A stretch of DNA of 64,000 nucleotides from Pedobacter sp. PACM 27299. GTDB lineage: Bacteria > Bacteroidota > Bacteroidia > Sphingobacteriales > Sphingobacteriaceae. The position numbers and the translations under genes were made by a program. The stretch is from contig NZ_CP012996.1 in NCBI RefSeq assembly GCF_001412655.1, forward strand, positions 4,216,001-4,280,000, read 5' to 3'. This document shows, piece by piece, positions 17,975 to 24,511 of this stretch (position 1 is its first letter; the number at the start of each line of letters is the position of its first letter). The notes under the pieces are model-generated. The model searched no databases, was not told the origin of the DNA, and saw only the letters and a program-made list of their open reading frames with translations.

Positions 17975-18238
17975 ATGGGTGTAAAAAAGCATTTATTAGA
18001 TGTGGAAGTGAAATTATCGGGTGGTAGAATTGTTAAAGGGCCAGTAACGACTTCAGACGACAAGACTTATCATTTCAAAAGCCAGTCCGGAGGCTCAGGT
18101 TTTTATCTTTATCTGATTAAAGACGACAATGGCTGGTACGAGTCTGGTGGAAATGAAGCGGAACATCCACAGGAAATCGTGGATCAGGTTGGTCTGCAGA
18201 TTGACACTCATTTAAAAGAAAATCAAAAATCCTTATAA
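17975..18238 (+). CDS. Small soluble protein of unknown function
   Basis: An 87-residue protein with Gly/Ser-rich turns and beta-like segments (HLLDVEVKLSGGRIVKGPV, SGFYLYLIKDDNGWYESGG). It has no signal peptide or recognised domain. It is transcribed alone, with a perfect 17-bp hairpin just downstream. I can name no function. Confidence 0.6.
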   Translation: MGVKKHLLDVEVKLSGGRIVKGPVTTSDDKTYHFKSQSGGSGFYLYLIKDDNGWYESGGNEAEHPQEIVDQVGLQIDTHLKENQKSL

Positions 18239-18274
18239 AGCAAAGGGCCGTATTTTTAAATACGGCCCTTTGCT
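18239..18274. terminator. Perfect 17-bp hairpin, bidirectional terminator
   Basis: Arms AGCAAAGGGCCGTATTT (18239-18255) and AAATACGGCCCTTTGCT (18258-18274) are perfectly complementary with a two-base centre. It lies between the convergent genes at 17975-18238 and 18292-19398, so it can serve both. Confidence 0.85.
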
Positions 18275-18291
18275 ATGATTTCAACTATTGC

Positions 18292-19398
18292 TTAGTCCAT
18301 TACCAACTGTCCTAATGCTGCTTTGGTAAAGCCTTTCAGTTCTCCCAAACGGTTTTCTTTAATTTTCTTTACCCAGTTTGGATCTGCCAATAATGGTCTG
18401 CCCACGGCTACTAAATCAAAATCTCCACGCTCCATACGGCGCATCAATTCATCTAAAGAGCTTGGCTGAGCACTTTCTCCTGCAAAAGCTTTCAAGAACT
18501 CTCCGTCCAGTCCAACAGAACCTACGGTAATTGTTGCTTTTCCAGTGATTTTTTTAGCCCATCCTGCGAAGTTTAAATCTGAACCTTCAAATTCCGGCTC
18601 CCAGAATCTACGCTGTGAACAATGAAAAACATCTACACCAGCCTCAGCCATAGGAATTAACCATTCTTCCATTTCCTGGGGTGTTTTTGCCAATTGATAA
18701 GTATAATCTGCAGGTTTCCATTGAGATAAACGAAGAATAATGGTAAAATCTTCGCCTACTTGCCTGCGCACTTCTTTGATCACTTCTATGGCAAAGCGGC
18801 TGCGTTCCGCTAAGGTTTTACCTCCGTAACTATCGGTACGCAGGTTCGTGCCTTCCCAGAAAAACTGGTCGATCAGGTAACCATGTGCACCATGAATCTC
18901 TACCGTATCAAATCCCATTCTTTTTGCCTCTGCTGCCGCAGCACCATAAGCAAGAATCGCGGCTTTTATATCGGCTTCTGTCATGGTATTCCCATTGTTA
19001 AAACCCGGTCTGTTTAAACCAGAAGGGCCTTCAAATGGTGTGGAAGGCAGCCAGCCTGAAGCGTGGTTGTCCATGATTCCCATGTGCCAGATCTGAGGAC
19101 CCATTGCACCGCCATTTGCATGCACTTCATTGATCACATTTTGCCATCCTGCCAATGCTTCCGTTCCATAAAAATGAGGAACATTTCCATCATTTGAAGA
19201 GGCTGGGCGATCAATTACGGTTCCTTCAGAAAGGATTAAGCCAACTTCTCCAGCTGCTCTTTTACTATAATAAGCAGCTACATCTGCACCTGGGATACCA
19301 TTTGGCGAGAAAGATCTCGTCATTGGCGCCATCACTATTCTGTTTTTTATATTTAAAGATTTCAGACTAAATGGTCTGAACAAGCTATCTGTATTCAT
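18292..19398 (-). CDS. Old Yellow Enzyme-family alkene reductase
   Basis: FMN-dependent NAD(P)H oxidoreductase of 368 residues. Recognisable parts are the N-terminal LFRPFSLKSLNIKNRIVMAP motif, the HGAHGYLIDQFFWEGTNLR active-site region and the VAVGRPLLADPNW phosphate-binding end of the TIM barrel. It reduces activated C=C bonds of alpha,beta-unsaturated carbonyls. It sits 11 bases downstream of an ArsR-type regulator in the same operon, so expression is probably controlled by that regulator; a role against reactive electrophiles is inference. Confidence 0.93.
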   Translation of the reverse strand: MNTDSLFRPFSLKSLNIKNRIVMAPMTRSFSPNGIPGADVAAYYSKRAAGEVGLILSEGTVIDRPASSNDGNVPHFYGTEALAGWQNVINEVHANGGAMGPQIWHMGIMDNHASGWLPSTPFEGPSGLNRPGFNNGNTMTEADIKAAILAYGAAAAEAKRMGFDTVEIHGAHGYLIDQFFWEGTNLRTDSYGGKTLAERSRFAIEVIKEVRRQVGEDFTIILRLSQWKPADYTYQLAKTPQEMEEWLIPMAEAGVDVFHCSQRRFWEPEFEGSDLNFAGWAKKITGKATITVGSVGLDGEFLKAFAGESAQPSSLDELMRRMERGDFDLVAVGRPLLADPNWVKKIKENRLGELKGFTKAALGQLVMD

Positions 19399-19409
19399 GA
19401 TTATATGAT

Positions 19410-19709
19410 TTATATATCGGATTCAATAATTTTACTCAATTCAATAAATGTTTCTTCATTTCTTTTATAATATGTCCACTGCCCTACTCTTGTAGAAGAA
19501 ACCAGGCCAGCACGCTGAAGAATGGATAAATATTCTGAAACAGTAGATTGTGTCAATCCTGACTTCCTCTGAATTTCTCCTACACAAACCCCTACTTCAA
19601 ATCCAGCGTGAATTTGCTCCGGAAAACTCACAGCAGGATCTTTTAACCACTGTAAAATTTCCAGTCGGGTCTTGTTAGACAGGGCTTTAAAAATTTCTAA
19701 CTGTTTCAT
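19410..19709 (-). CDS. ArsR-family winged-helix regulator
   Basis: A 99-residue repressor with the ArsR fold: ALSNKTRLEILQWL at the start and SGLTQSTVSEYLSILQRAGLV as the recognition helix, then the wing GQWTYYKRN. A lone Cys occurs in EVGVCVGEI, which could sense electrophiles or thiols. It is the first gene of an operon with the alkene reductase. Two near-identical dyads lie 12 and 65 bases upstream of its start codon and are the obvious operators, implying autoregulation. Confidence 0.92.
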   Translation of the reverse strand: MKQLEIFKALSNKTRLEILQWLKDPAVSFPEQIHAGFEVGVCVGEIQRKSGLTQSTVSEYLSILQRAGLVSSTRVGQWTYYKRNEETFIELSKIIESDI

Positions 19710-19720
19710 GTCACAAATAT

Positions 19721-19799
19721 ATATCGACTTTTTCCGATATACCTATTAAAGAAAAAGAGATGACATTATCCTGATGATATCGGGTTTTTCCGATATCAT
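19721..19799. promoter_or_regulatory. Pair of ArsR operator-like dyads
   Basis: Site 1 at 19721-19740 is ATATCGA-cttttt-CCGATAT. Site 2 at 19774-19799 is ATGATATCGG-gttttt-CCGATATCAT, a perfect 10-bp inverted repeat with a 6-base spacer. Their centres are 56 bases apart, and site 1 is immediately upstream of the arsR-type start. Confidence 0.8.
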
Positions 19800-19915
19800 T
19801 AAGGCAGGATTGACAATTAAATTACTTAGAAAGCCAATAGTTTTCAATAAAATCAGATATTTGATTGCTATTTAGCTGCTCCGCATTAAACCACAGCTGC
19901 ATTCATTTATAAAAG

Positions 19916-20680
19916 ATGGGGCTAAACTCGCTTTATGAAAAAAGAGAAAAACTGGCGATTATACGTCAACACTACCCAAATGCTATTTCTACGATTGATA
20001 GCATCAACCGTTTAATTGATTTTGTAGAGGAAAACCTAGACCTGGAACCTTCTCAAATTATGATGGCCGATAGCATTTGCAGTGATGATGTAAATAGCAT
20101 ACAGTTTCCGGTGAGGTCGAATGAATTTCTAGGCCCATTCAAATTGGGCGGCCTGGATGGTTTTCCTTTCGCTGGATTGAGCGGTATGTGTGCTTTTGCC
20201 AGCCATGTCCCGGATGACGGTGCTGTTCTTGTCTATTATGGACCTCATATTGGCATTTCAAAAGCAGGGGTCCTTGGTGAAATCCATCGTTACGGGCAGC
20301 AGAATAGTACCGATTGCTGTGGTGCTGCAAAGGGTGCTTTAAAAAAGCTTTATTCCAATTCGATTATAGAAGGCCATCTGGAGGATATTGATTATCAGAT
20401 GAATACGATAGAACAGATTATACTGAAAGAAAAAGAAAGGATTCTCGCCGCAGTTCATCCCATAAAGGAGACTACAGAGGTCATCTATGAGGCCATTGAT
20501 GCGCGCATCAACACCTTGGTCAATCAAACAAAGTACACCTGTAAATATGTGATTCTATTGGGTACAATTCATATCAACAGCGATACTGACATGGGCTCTT
20601 TTACTTCTGCTAAACGCTTTGAGCTCATCAATCTTGCAACAAATGAGCGACAAAACCTAATGGAAGAATTTTTCAATTAA
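19916..20680 (+). CDS. LCIB-type (theta/beta-like) carbonic anhydrase candidate
   Basis: A 254-residue soluble protein resembling the LCIB/C carbonic-anhydrase domain. The key residues expected for zinc and its Asp-Arg dyad are present: Cys55 and Asp57/58 in SICSDDVN, Arg67, His97 or His111 (GPHIGI) and Cys134/135 (DCCGA). The conserved FLGPFKLGGLDGFPFAGLSG block also fits. The family reversibly hydrates CO2 in algae. In a heterotroph the role could be CO2/bicarbonate supply or another reaction. It leads a possible three-gene plus-strand run with a DUF1080 protein and a lipoprotein. Confidence 0.7.
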   Translation: MGLNSLYEKREKLAIIRQHYPNAISTIDSINRLIDFVEENLDLEPSQIMMADSICSDDVNSIQFPVRSNEFLGPFKLGGLDGFPFAGLSGMCAFASHVPDDGAVLVYYGPHIGISKAGVLGEIHRYGQQNSTDCCGAAKGALKKLYSNSIIEGHLEDIDYQMNTIEQIILKEKERILAAVHPIKETTEVIYEAIDARINTLVNQTKYTCKYVILLGTIHINSDTDMGSFTSAKRFELINLATNERQNLMEEFFN

Positions 20681-20733
20681 AACTGTCTTCAATAATAGTA
20701 TATTAGAAAAAAATATCACGTTAAATATCAGCT

Positions 20734-21510
20734 ATGAACTTAAATAGAGCCATCTTAACTACTACTTTGATCCTTGGAACAATCAGTATCAGCAACGCAC
20801 AGGAAGCTAAGCATGAGGACACCGAATTTTACACCCCTGTTCCACCCATAGTTAGTCCTGCAAAAGTAATCGGAAATGCTCCTGGGGATGCCATTGTCCT
20901 TTTTGACGGAAAGAATATGGACCAATGGGTGATGACCGACGATCGCAGTAAACCTGCTACCTGGAAAGTTAGCAAAGGGGCATTTACCGTGGACAAGCAC
21001 AGTGGAAACATTGAAACCAAGCAATCTTTCAACAATTACCAGCTGCATTTAGAATGGCAGGTTCCAGCGAATATCTCTGGTGAAGGACAAGCGCGCGGGA
21101 ATAGCGGTCTTTTCCTGGCCTCTATTGGAAAGGGAGATTTGGGTTATGAACTGCAGATATTAGATGCTTATAACAACCCAACGTATACAAATGGAATGGC
21201 AGGCAGCATTTACAAGCAAACTACTCCATTGGTTAATCCTTCAAAAAAACCAGGAGAATGGCAAACTTATGATGTCATCTGGACTGCGCCGGTATTTGAA
21301 ACTGACGGTACATTGAAAAGCCCGGCAAAGGTAACTGTGCTATTTAATGGTGTACTTGTCCAAAATAATTTTGAGCTAAAAGGACCTACTCAATATGTAG
21401 GATTACCTGCTTACCGTAAAGCACATGGTGCCTCTCCTATAAAATTACAGGCACATGGTGATAAAAGTGAGCCTTTAAGTTTCCGTAACATCTGGATCAG
21501 AGAACTATAA
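20734..21510 (+). CDS. DUF1080 (3-keto-disaccharide hydrolase-like) secreted protein
   Basis: A 258-residue exported protein with signal peptide ending near SISNAQ. The mature part is a DUF1080 beta-sandwich: IVLFDGKNMDQWV near the start, RGNSGLFL, ELQILDAY and PIKLQAHGD, which are typical family motifs. Members have lectin/glucanase-like folds and are linked to sugar processing, and some hydrolyse 3-keto sugars; the substrate here is unknown. It starts 53 bases after the LCIB-type gene. Confidence 0.88.
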   Translation: MNLNRAILTTTLILGTISISNAQEAKHEDTEFYTPVPPIVSPAKVIGNAPGDAIVLFDGKNMDQWVMTDDRSKPATWKVSKGAFTVDKHSGNIETKQSFNNYQLHLEWQVPANISGEGQARGNSGLFLASIGKGDLGYELQILDAYNNPTYTNGMAGSIYKQTTPLVNPSKKPGEWQTYDVIWTAPVFETDGTLKSPAKVTVLFNGVLVQNNFELKGPTQYVGLPAYRKAHGASPIKLQAHGDKSEPLSFRNIWIREL

Positions 21511-21533
21511 ATTAAAGGTATAAAATCAAATCT

Positions 21534-21839
21534 ATGAAAAAGTTAATTCTTCTTTTAGCCCTCGGCCTCAGCTTTGCAGGGTGCGGCAGTATGAAACGCT
21601 CTAAAGGTGGGCATACGGTGAGCCTGACTGGCAAGATTGAAATAATAGGAATGACTACCTATCAATATGGTACCCATACCATCCAATCTGACCATAAAAC
21701 TTATGCCTTGAAGAGCAGCAGTGTAGACCTGAACAGTTATGAAAACAAAGAGGTTGAAGTGATTGGGACAAAAGTTCCGGGTTATCCTGTAGAGAATGGA
21801 CCAGAACTGATCGAAGTCAGTGCTGTAAAAGTAAAATAA
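21534..21839 (+). CDS. Small lipoprotein of unknown function
   Basis: A 101-residue predicted lipoprotein with lipobox LSFAGC (Cys17). The rest is a small beta-rich domain (VSLTGKIEIIG, EVEVIGTKVPG, ELIEVSAVKV) similar in pattern to OB-fold or carbonic-anhydrase-unrelated stress lipoproteins. It starts 23 bases after the DUF1080 gene and so is probably in the same operon. Confidence 0.68.
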   Translation: MKKLILLLALGLSFAGCGSMKRSKGGHTVSLTGKIEIIGMTTYQYGTHTIQSDHKTYALKSSSVDLNSYENKEVEVIGTKVPGYPVENGPELIEVSAVKVK

Positions 21840-21843
21840 ACTA

Positions 21844-21885
21844 TAAAAAAATACTGGTCTCCCATTTTTTCATCAATGGGAGACC
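21844..21885 (-). terminator. Terminator of the ECF sigma gene
   Basis: Perfect 11-bp arms GGTCTCCCATT (21856-21866) and AATGGGAGACC (21875-21885), followed on the minus strand, after five bases, by a run of Ts (21845-21851). It lies between convergent genes and points to the minus-strand sigma gene. Confidence 0.7.
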
Positions 21886-21908
21886 CTGTAATGGAAAGGG
21901 CTGCTAAA

Positions 21909-22448
21909 TCAGACCGGCGTACCATTACTAAAAAACTGATCCTGATATGATTTCAGCTCATTTTTCAACAGACCTCTAGCCACGTGAATTCTTGTTTTCA
22001 CGGTTCCTATCGGAATATTTAATTCCTTTGCAATTTCATGGTATTTATAACCTTCAAAGTATTTTACGAAAGGTGTGTAGTATTGAGGCTGCAATTTTCC
22101 AAGTGCACTGTGAATATCGTTCATGATACACTTCCCTACCCCGGTATTGTGGGACGCACCTAACGCTGCGCCAGTGGTCGTGATGTCGACCCCAAAATTC
22201 ATAAAAGTTTTAGCCAGGTTTCTACGCCTGTAGCTGTTAATAAAGGTATTCCGTAGAATCATGTATAACCAACCTTTCAAATTCGTACCGTGCTTAAAGT
22301 TCTTTTCATAACGAATTGCTTTAAGCATGGTGTCCTGAACCAAGTCGTCGGCATCATCATCATTCTGTGTAAATGCCAGAGCGAAAGATCTTAAATTATC
22401 CTTATAGCTCCATAGTTGAAAGTTAAAATCGATTGTGGTTGTGCTCAT
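21909..22448 (-). CDS. ECF sigma-70 family RNA polymerase sigma factor
   Basis: A 179-residue ECF sigma factor. Region 2 is recognisable in DADDLVQDTMLKAIRYEKNF, with GWLYMILRNTFINSYRRR, and region 4 in YKYHEIAKELNIPIGTVKTR (helix-turn-helix). A long linker of about 45 residues separates them. No FecR-type anti-sigma gene is adjacent, so it may be regulated at the transcription level or by an unlinked partner. Confidence 0.92.
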   Translation of the reverse strand: MSTTTIDFNFQLWSYKDNLRSFALAFTQNDDDADDLVQDTMLKAIRYEKNFKHGTNLKGWLYMILRNTFINSYRRRNLAKTFMNFGVDITTTGAALGASHNTGVGKCIMNDIHSALGKLQPQYYTPFVKYFEGYKYHEIAKELNIPIGTVKTRIHVARGLLKNELKSYQDQFFSNGTPV

Positions 22449-22578
22449 GGTATTTGTTGATTAGTATACCATGGAAATATCAAATGCTATGCCTCAGACC
22501 GTGCCAAATTTCTAATCCGTATATATCATACATAAAACACGTATTAAGCATTTGTTTTTACGTATTTAACGCAGAAAG

Positions 22579-22612
22579 CCATTTTAAACCGTTTAAAGCC
22601 GATTTAAAATGG
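22579..22612. repeat. 10-bp inverted repeat between regulatory genes
   Basis: Arms CCATTTTAAA (22579-22588) and TTTAAAATGG (22603-22612) with a 14-base spacer that itself contains GTTTAAA. It lies just downstream of the NarL-type regulator stop and upstream of the sigma gene. There is no T-run, so an operator is as likely as a terminator. Confidence 0.5.
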
Positions 22613-22627
22613 AGATAAAGCTTTTTC

Positions 22628-23278
22628 TTAGTGAATCAATCCATTCAATATGGCATAATGAATCAAGGCTGCAGTATTTCTAGATCCAGTTTTTTCTATT
22701 AAGCCTTGGCGGTGTCCTTCTACTGTTCTTTTACTAATGAATAATTTTTCAGATATTTCACTGTTAGTCAACCCTTCAGCGATCAAAGTCAGTATTTCAA
22801 TTTCCCGATCAGAAAAATCATGACTTACTTCGGGAAAGTCCATACTTCTTGTTGCATTTTGACTACATTTCTCCAGCATTCTCATGGCTAATTCTGAACA
22901 CAGGTATTTTCCTCCGGAATTGACATGCTTTAAAGAAAATATCAATTCTTCTGCACTCACATTCTTTAATAAATACCCCATAGCACCTGCTTCAAAAGCT
23001 TGTATCACATATTTTTCATTGTCATGCATAGAAAGCATGACCATCGATGAGGTAATATTCATGCTCTTCAACTCCTTCAGCAACATCATTCCATCTAATT
23101 CCGGCATATTGATGTCGGCGAGTATAATGTCTACTTTCTTTCCCGTAGCCAGAAATGCCAATGCTTCTACCCCATTTTCAGCTTCTGCAACGACATTGAT
23201 GTCTTTATCCGTCTCTAACAGCATTTTAATGCCATTTCTAACAATATTGTGATCCTCTACTAATAATACCTGTAACAT
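22628..23278 (-). CDS. NarL/LuxR-family response regulator
   Basis: A 216-residue regulator. The receiver domain (1-120) carries the acidic pair VEDH, the phospho-acceptor Asp55 in ILADINMPELDG and the later switch Thr/Ser and Lys (LLKNVSAEE). A linker leads to a LuxR helix-turn-helix (REIEILTLIAEGLTNSEISE, LFISKRTVEGHR). A HisKA_3-type kinase of the matching class lies nearby at 24512-26686, which could be its partner; the remains of another such regulator lie between the two. Confidence 0.93.
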   Translation of the reverse strand: MLQVLLVEDHNIVRNGIKMLLETDKDINVVAEAENGVEALAFLATGKKVDIILADINMPELDGMMLLKELKSMNITSSMVMLSMHDNEKYVIQAFEAGAMGYLLKNVSAEELIFSLKHVNSGGKYLCSELAMRMLEKCSQNATRSMDFPEVSHDFSDREIEILTLIAEGLTNSEISEKLFISKRTVEGHRQGLIEKTGSRNTAALIHYAILNGLIH

Positions 23279-23306
23279 CTTCTAAATTTATTTTAATATG
23301 TGCTTC

Positions 23307-23810
23307 CTACCCCTTGTTCTCCAGGTTTTCATTTAAATCTAATAACATTTTTTTTAGGCGGTCAATATGGATTTTCATTTGACCTGCCCGTTCTATTGTG
23401 TTCTGAGGATGATTTTCCATCATGGTTTCAAGAAGGTTTTTTCTTTCCTCCATCATCCGGATGGCCACCCATAATGATTCTTCTCTTCTTTTAATCTTTT
23501 CAGCTTCAAGTACTTTTTCTGTATAGGTATGTGCGGTATAACAGCGATAAGGGGCGATCTGATCGTTTTCAACTTTTGCTAATATTCCACCGCAATCCGG
23601 GCAGGTGAAAGGAGTTAAGGGACCCAATTTTTCCTGGTCTTTTACAATGCTGCTCATTCTCATGGTAATTTCCGCTTCCAGTTTTACATCGGCAGGAACT
23701 TTTCCTCCTTTAAAAGGATTCTTAGCAAAGTTATCTGAAAATATATATCCCATCTCATTAATGGGAACTTTATAATCCACTTCCATATTATTCAGCACAC
23801 TATTTGGCAT
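23307..23810 (-). pseudogene. CheB-like C-terminal fragment
   Basis: A 167-residue open frame that matches only the end of a CheB-type methylesterase. MPNSVLNNMEVDYKVPINEM corresponds to the last strand and helix of the catalytic domain, followed by the zinc-ribbon-like FTCPDCGGILA, Cys, His segment and a helical tail seen in CheB-family proteins. The receiver and catalytic Ser-His-Asp parts are missing. The frame is open upstream to 23895 with unrelated sequence, then blocked by stops in a perfect palindrome. It is best read as a 5'-truncated remnant, although a standalone helical protein is possible. Confidence 0.6.
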
Positions 23811-23892
23811 GTCGGAAAATCGGCTTCCTGATGTTTCTGAACCATACAGCGGCCGCCACTCCTTTTTATAGCCGACATACCAGAAGTACCAT

Positions 23893-23922
23893 CATGCAGA
23901 TCATCATATGATGATCTGCATG
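23893..23922. repeat. Perfect 30-bp palindrome
   Basis: CATGCAGATCATCAT and its exact reverse complement meet with no spacer, so all 30 bases pair. It lies upstream of the CheB-like fragment and carries three in-frame stop codons for the minus-strand frame that joins the small ORF at 23904-24050 to that fragment. Confidence 0.85.
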
Positions 23923-24050
23923 GGCCAGATAAAAAACTTTCTTATTGGAAAAAACTTTCTTTGATTACTCTTCTCCGTCAGCTCGTCAGTAAGTTCAGAA
24001 AAATCATCCATTTGTAATTGCTGATTGGAACTATTTTGGTCTATATCCAT
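23904..24050 (-). CDS. Short ORF upstream of the CheB-like fragment
   Basis: A 48-residue frame starting MDIDQNSSNQ, with AAGGA five bases upstream of the ATG, a good ribosome binding site for this genome. It ends inside the 30-bp palindrome and is in the same frame as the downstream CheB-like fragment. It has no recognisable domain and a basic, aromatic C-terminus (RKFFPIRKFFIW). It could be the N-terminus of a gene interrupted by the palindrome or a separate small peptide. Confidence 0.35.
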   Translation of the reverse strand: MDIDQNSSNQQLQMDDFSELTDELTEKSNQRKFFPIRKFFIWPMQIII

Positions 24051-24185
24051 ATCCTTTCGGTATTTAAAGCTAATGTATGGTTAATATCGAAGTGATAAAA
24101 GTTTATTCAACAACGAAAATAGTTCAAATCAGGAAGATCTCCAGTCAAATTACTGTCCAGGAACAAATTGGCAAAGAAAATAAGG

Positions 24186-24364
24186 TTATTTTAAATAGCC
24201 GTTGACTACTGCATATAGGATTAATGAAGCGGTGTTGCGTACCCTGGTTTTCTCAATCAGCGTTTGCCGGACTTGTCGCCTCCCCCACCACTTTAATGCT
24301 TTTCTCCTGCCCTAATAATAAGCGAATACCATCCTTCGGCTAGCACAACTCTTAAAGCTTCCAT
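24186..24364 (-). pseudogene. Decayed LuxR/NarL-type response regulator
   Basis: Translation of the minus strand gives MEALRVVLAE (start codon at 24364), then after a frame change DGIRLLLGQEKSIKVVGEAT, the start of a receiver domain, and after a further change LIEKTRVRNTASLILYAVV to a stop at 24186-24188, the end of a LuxR helix-turn-helix. The middle of the protein, about 130-150 residues, is missing. The N-terminal half also has lost about six residues. It lies directly downstream of the HisKA_3 kinase gene, the usual place for its partner. Confidence 0.85.
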
Positions 24365-24511
24365 GAAATGGATTTCGAAAAAAAACACAACATTTAACTC
24401 TAAAAGAAGAAATATTTCATCATCAATCTATGAAATCCAGTACAAATACGCGGCCATAGCAATCACTTACCAATTATCAAACAATAATTAAAATAAATTA
24501 TCCTCAATTAA

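Noticed and set aside
22449..22627. Small gene between the sigma and NarL-type regulators
   Set aside because: The open frame on the plus strand has no ribosome binding site and atypical composition; the interval is better read as regulatory DNA.
23304..24511. Insertion sequence explaining the decayed locus
   Set aside because: No transposase frame, terminal inverted repeat or target duplication was found; the decay appears to be by deletion and frameshift.
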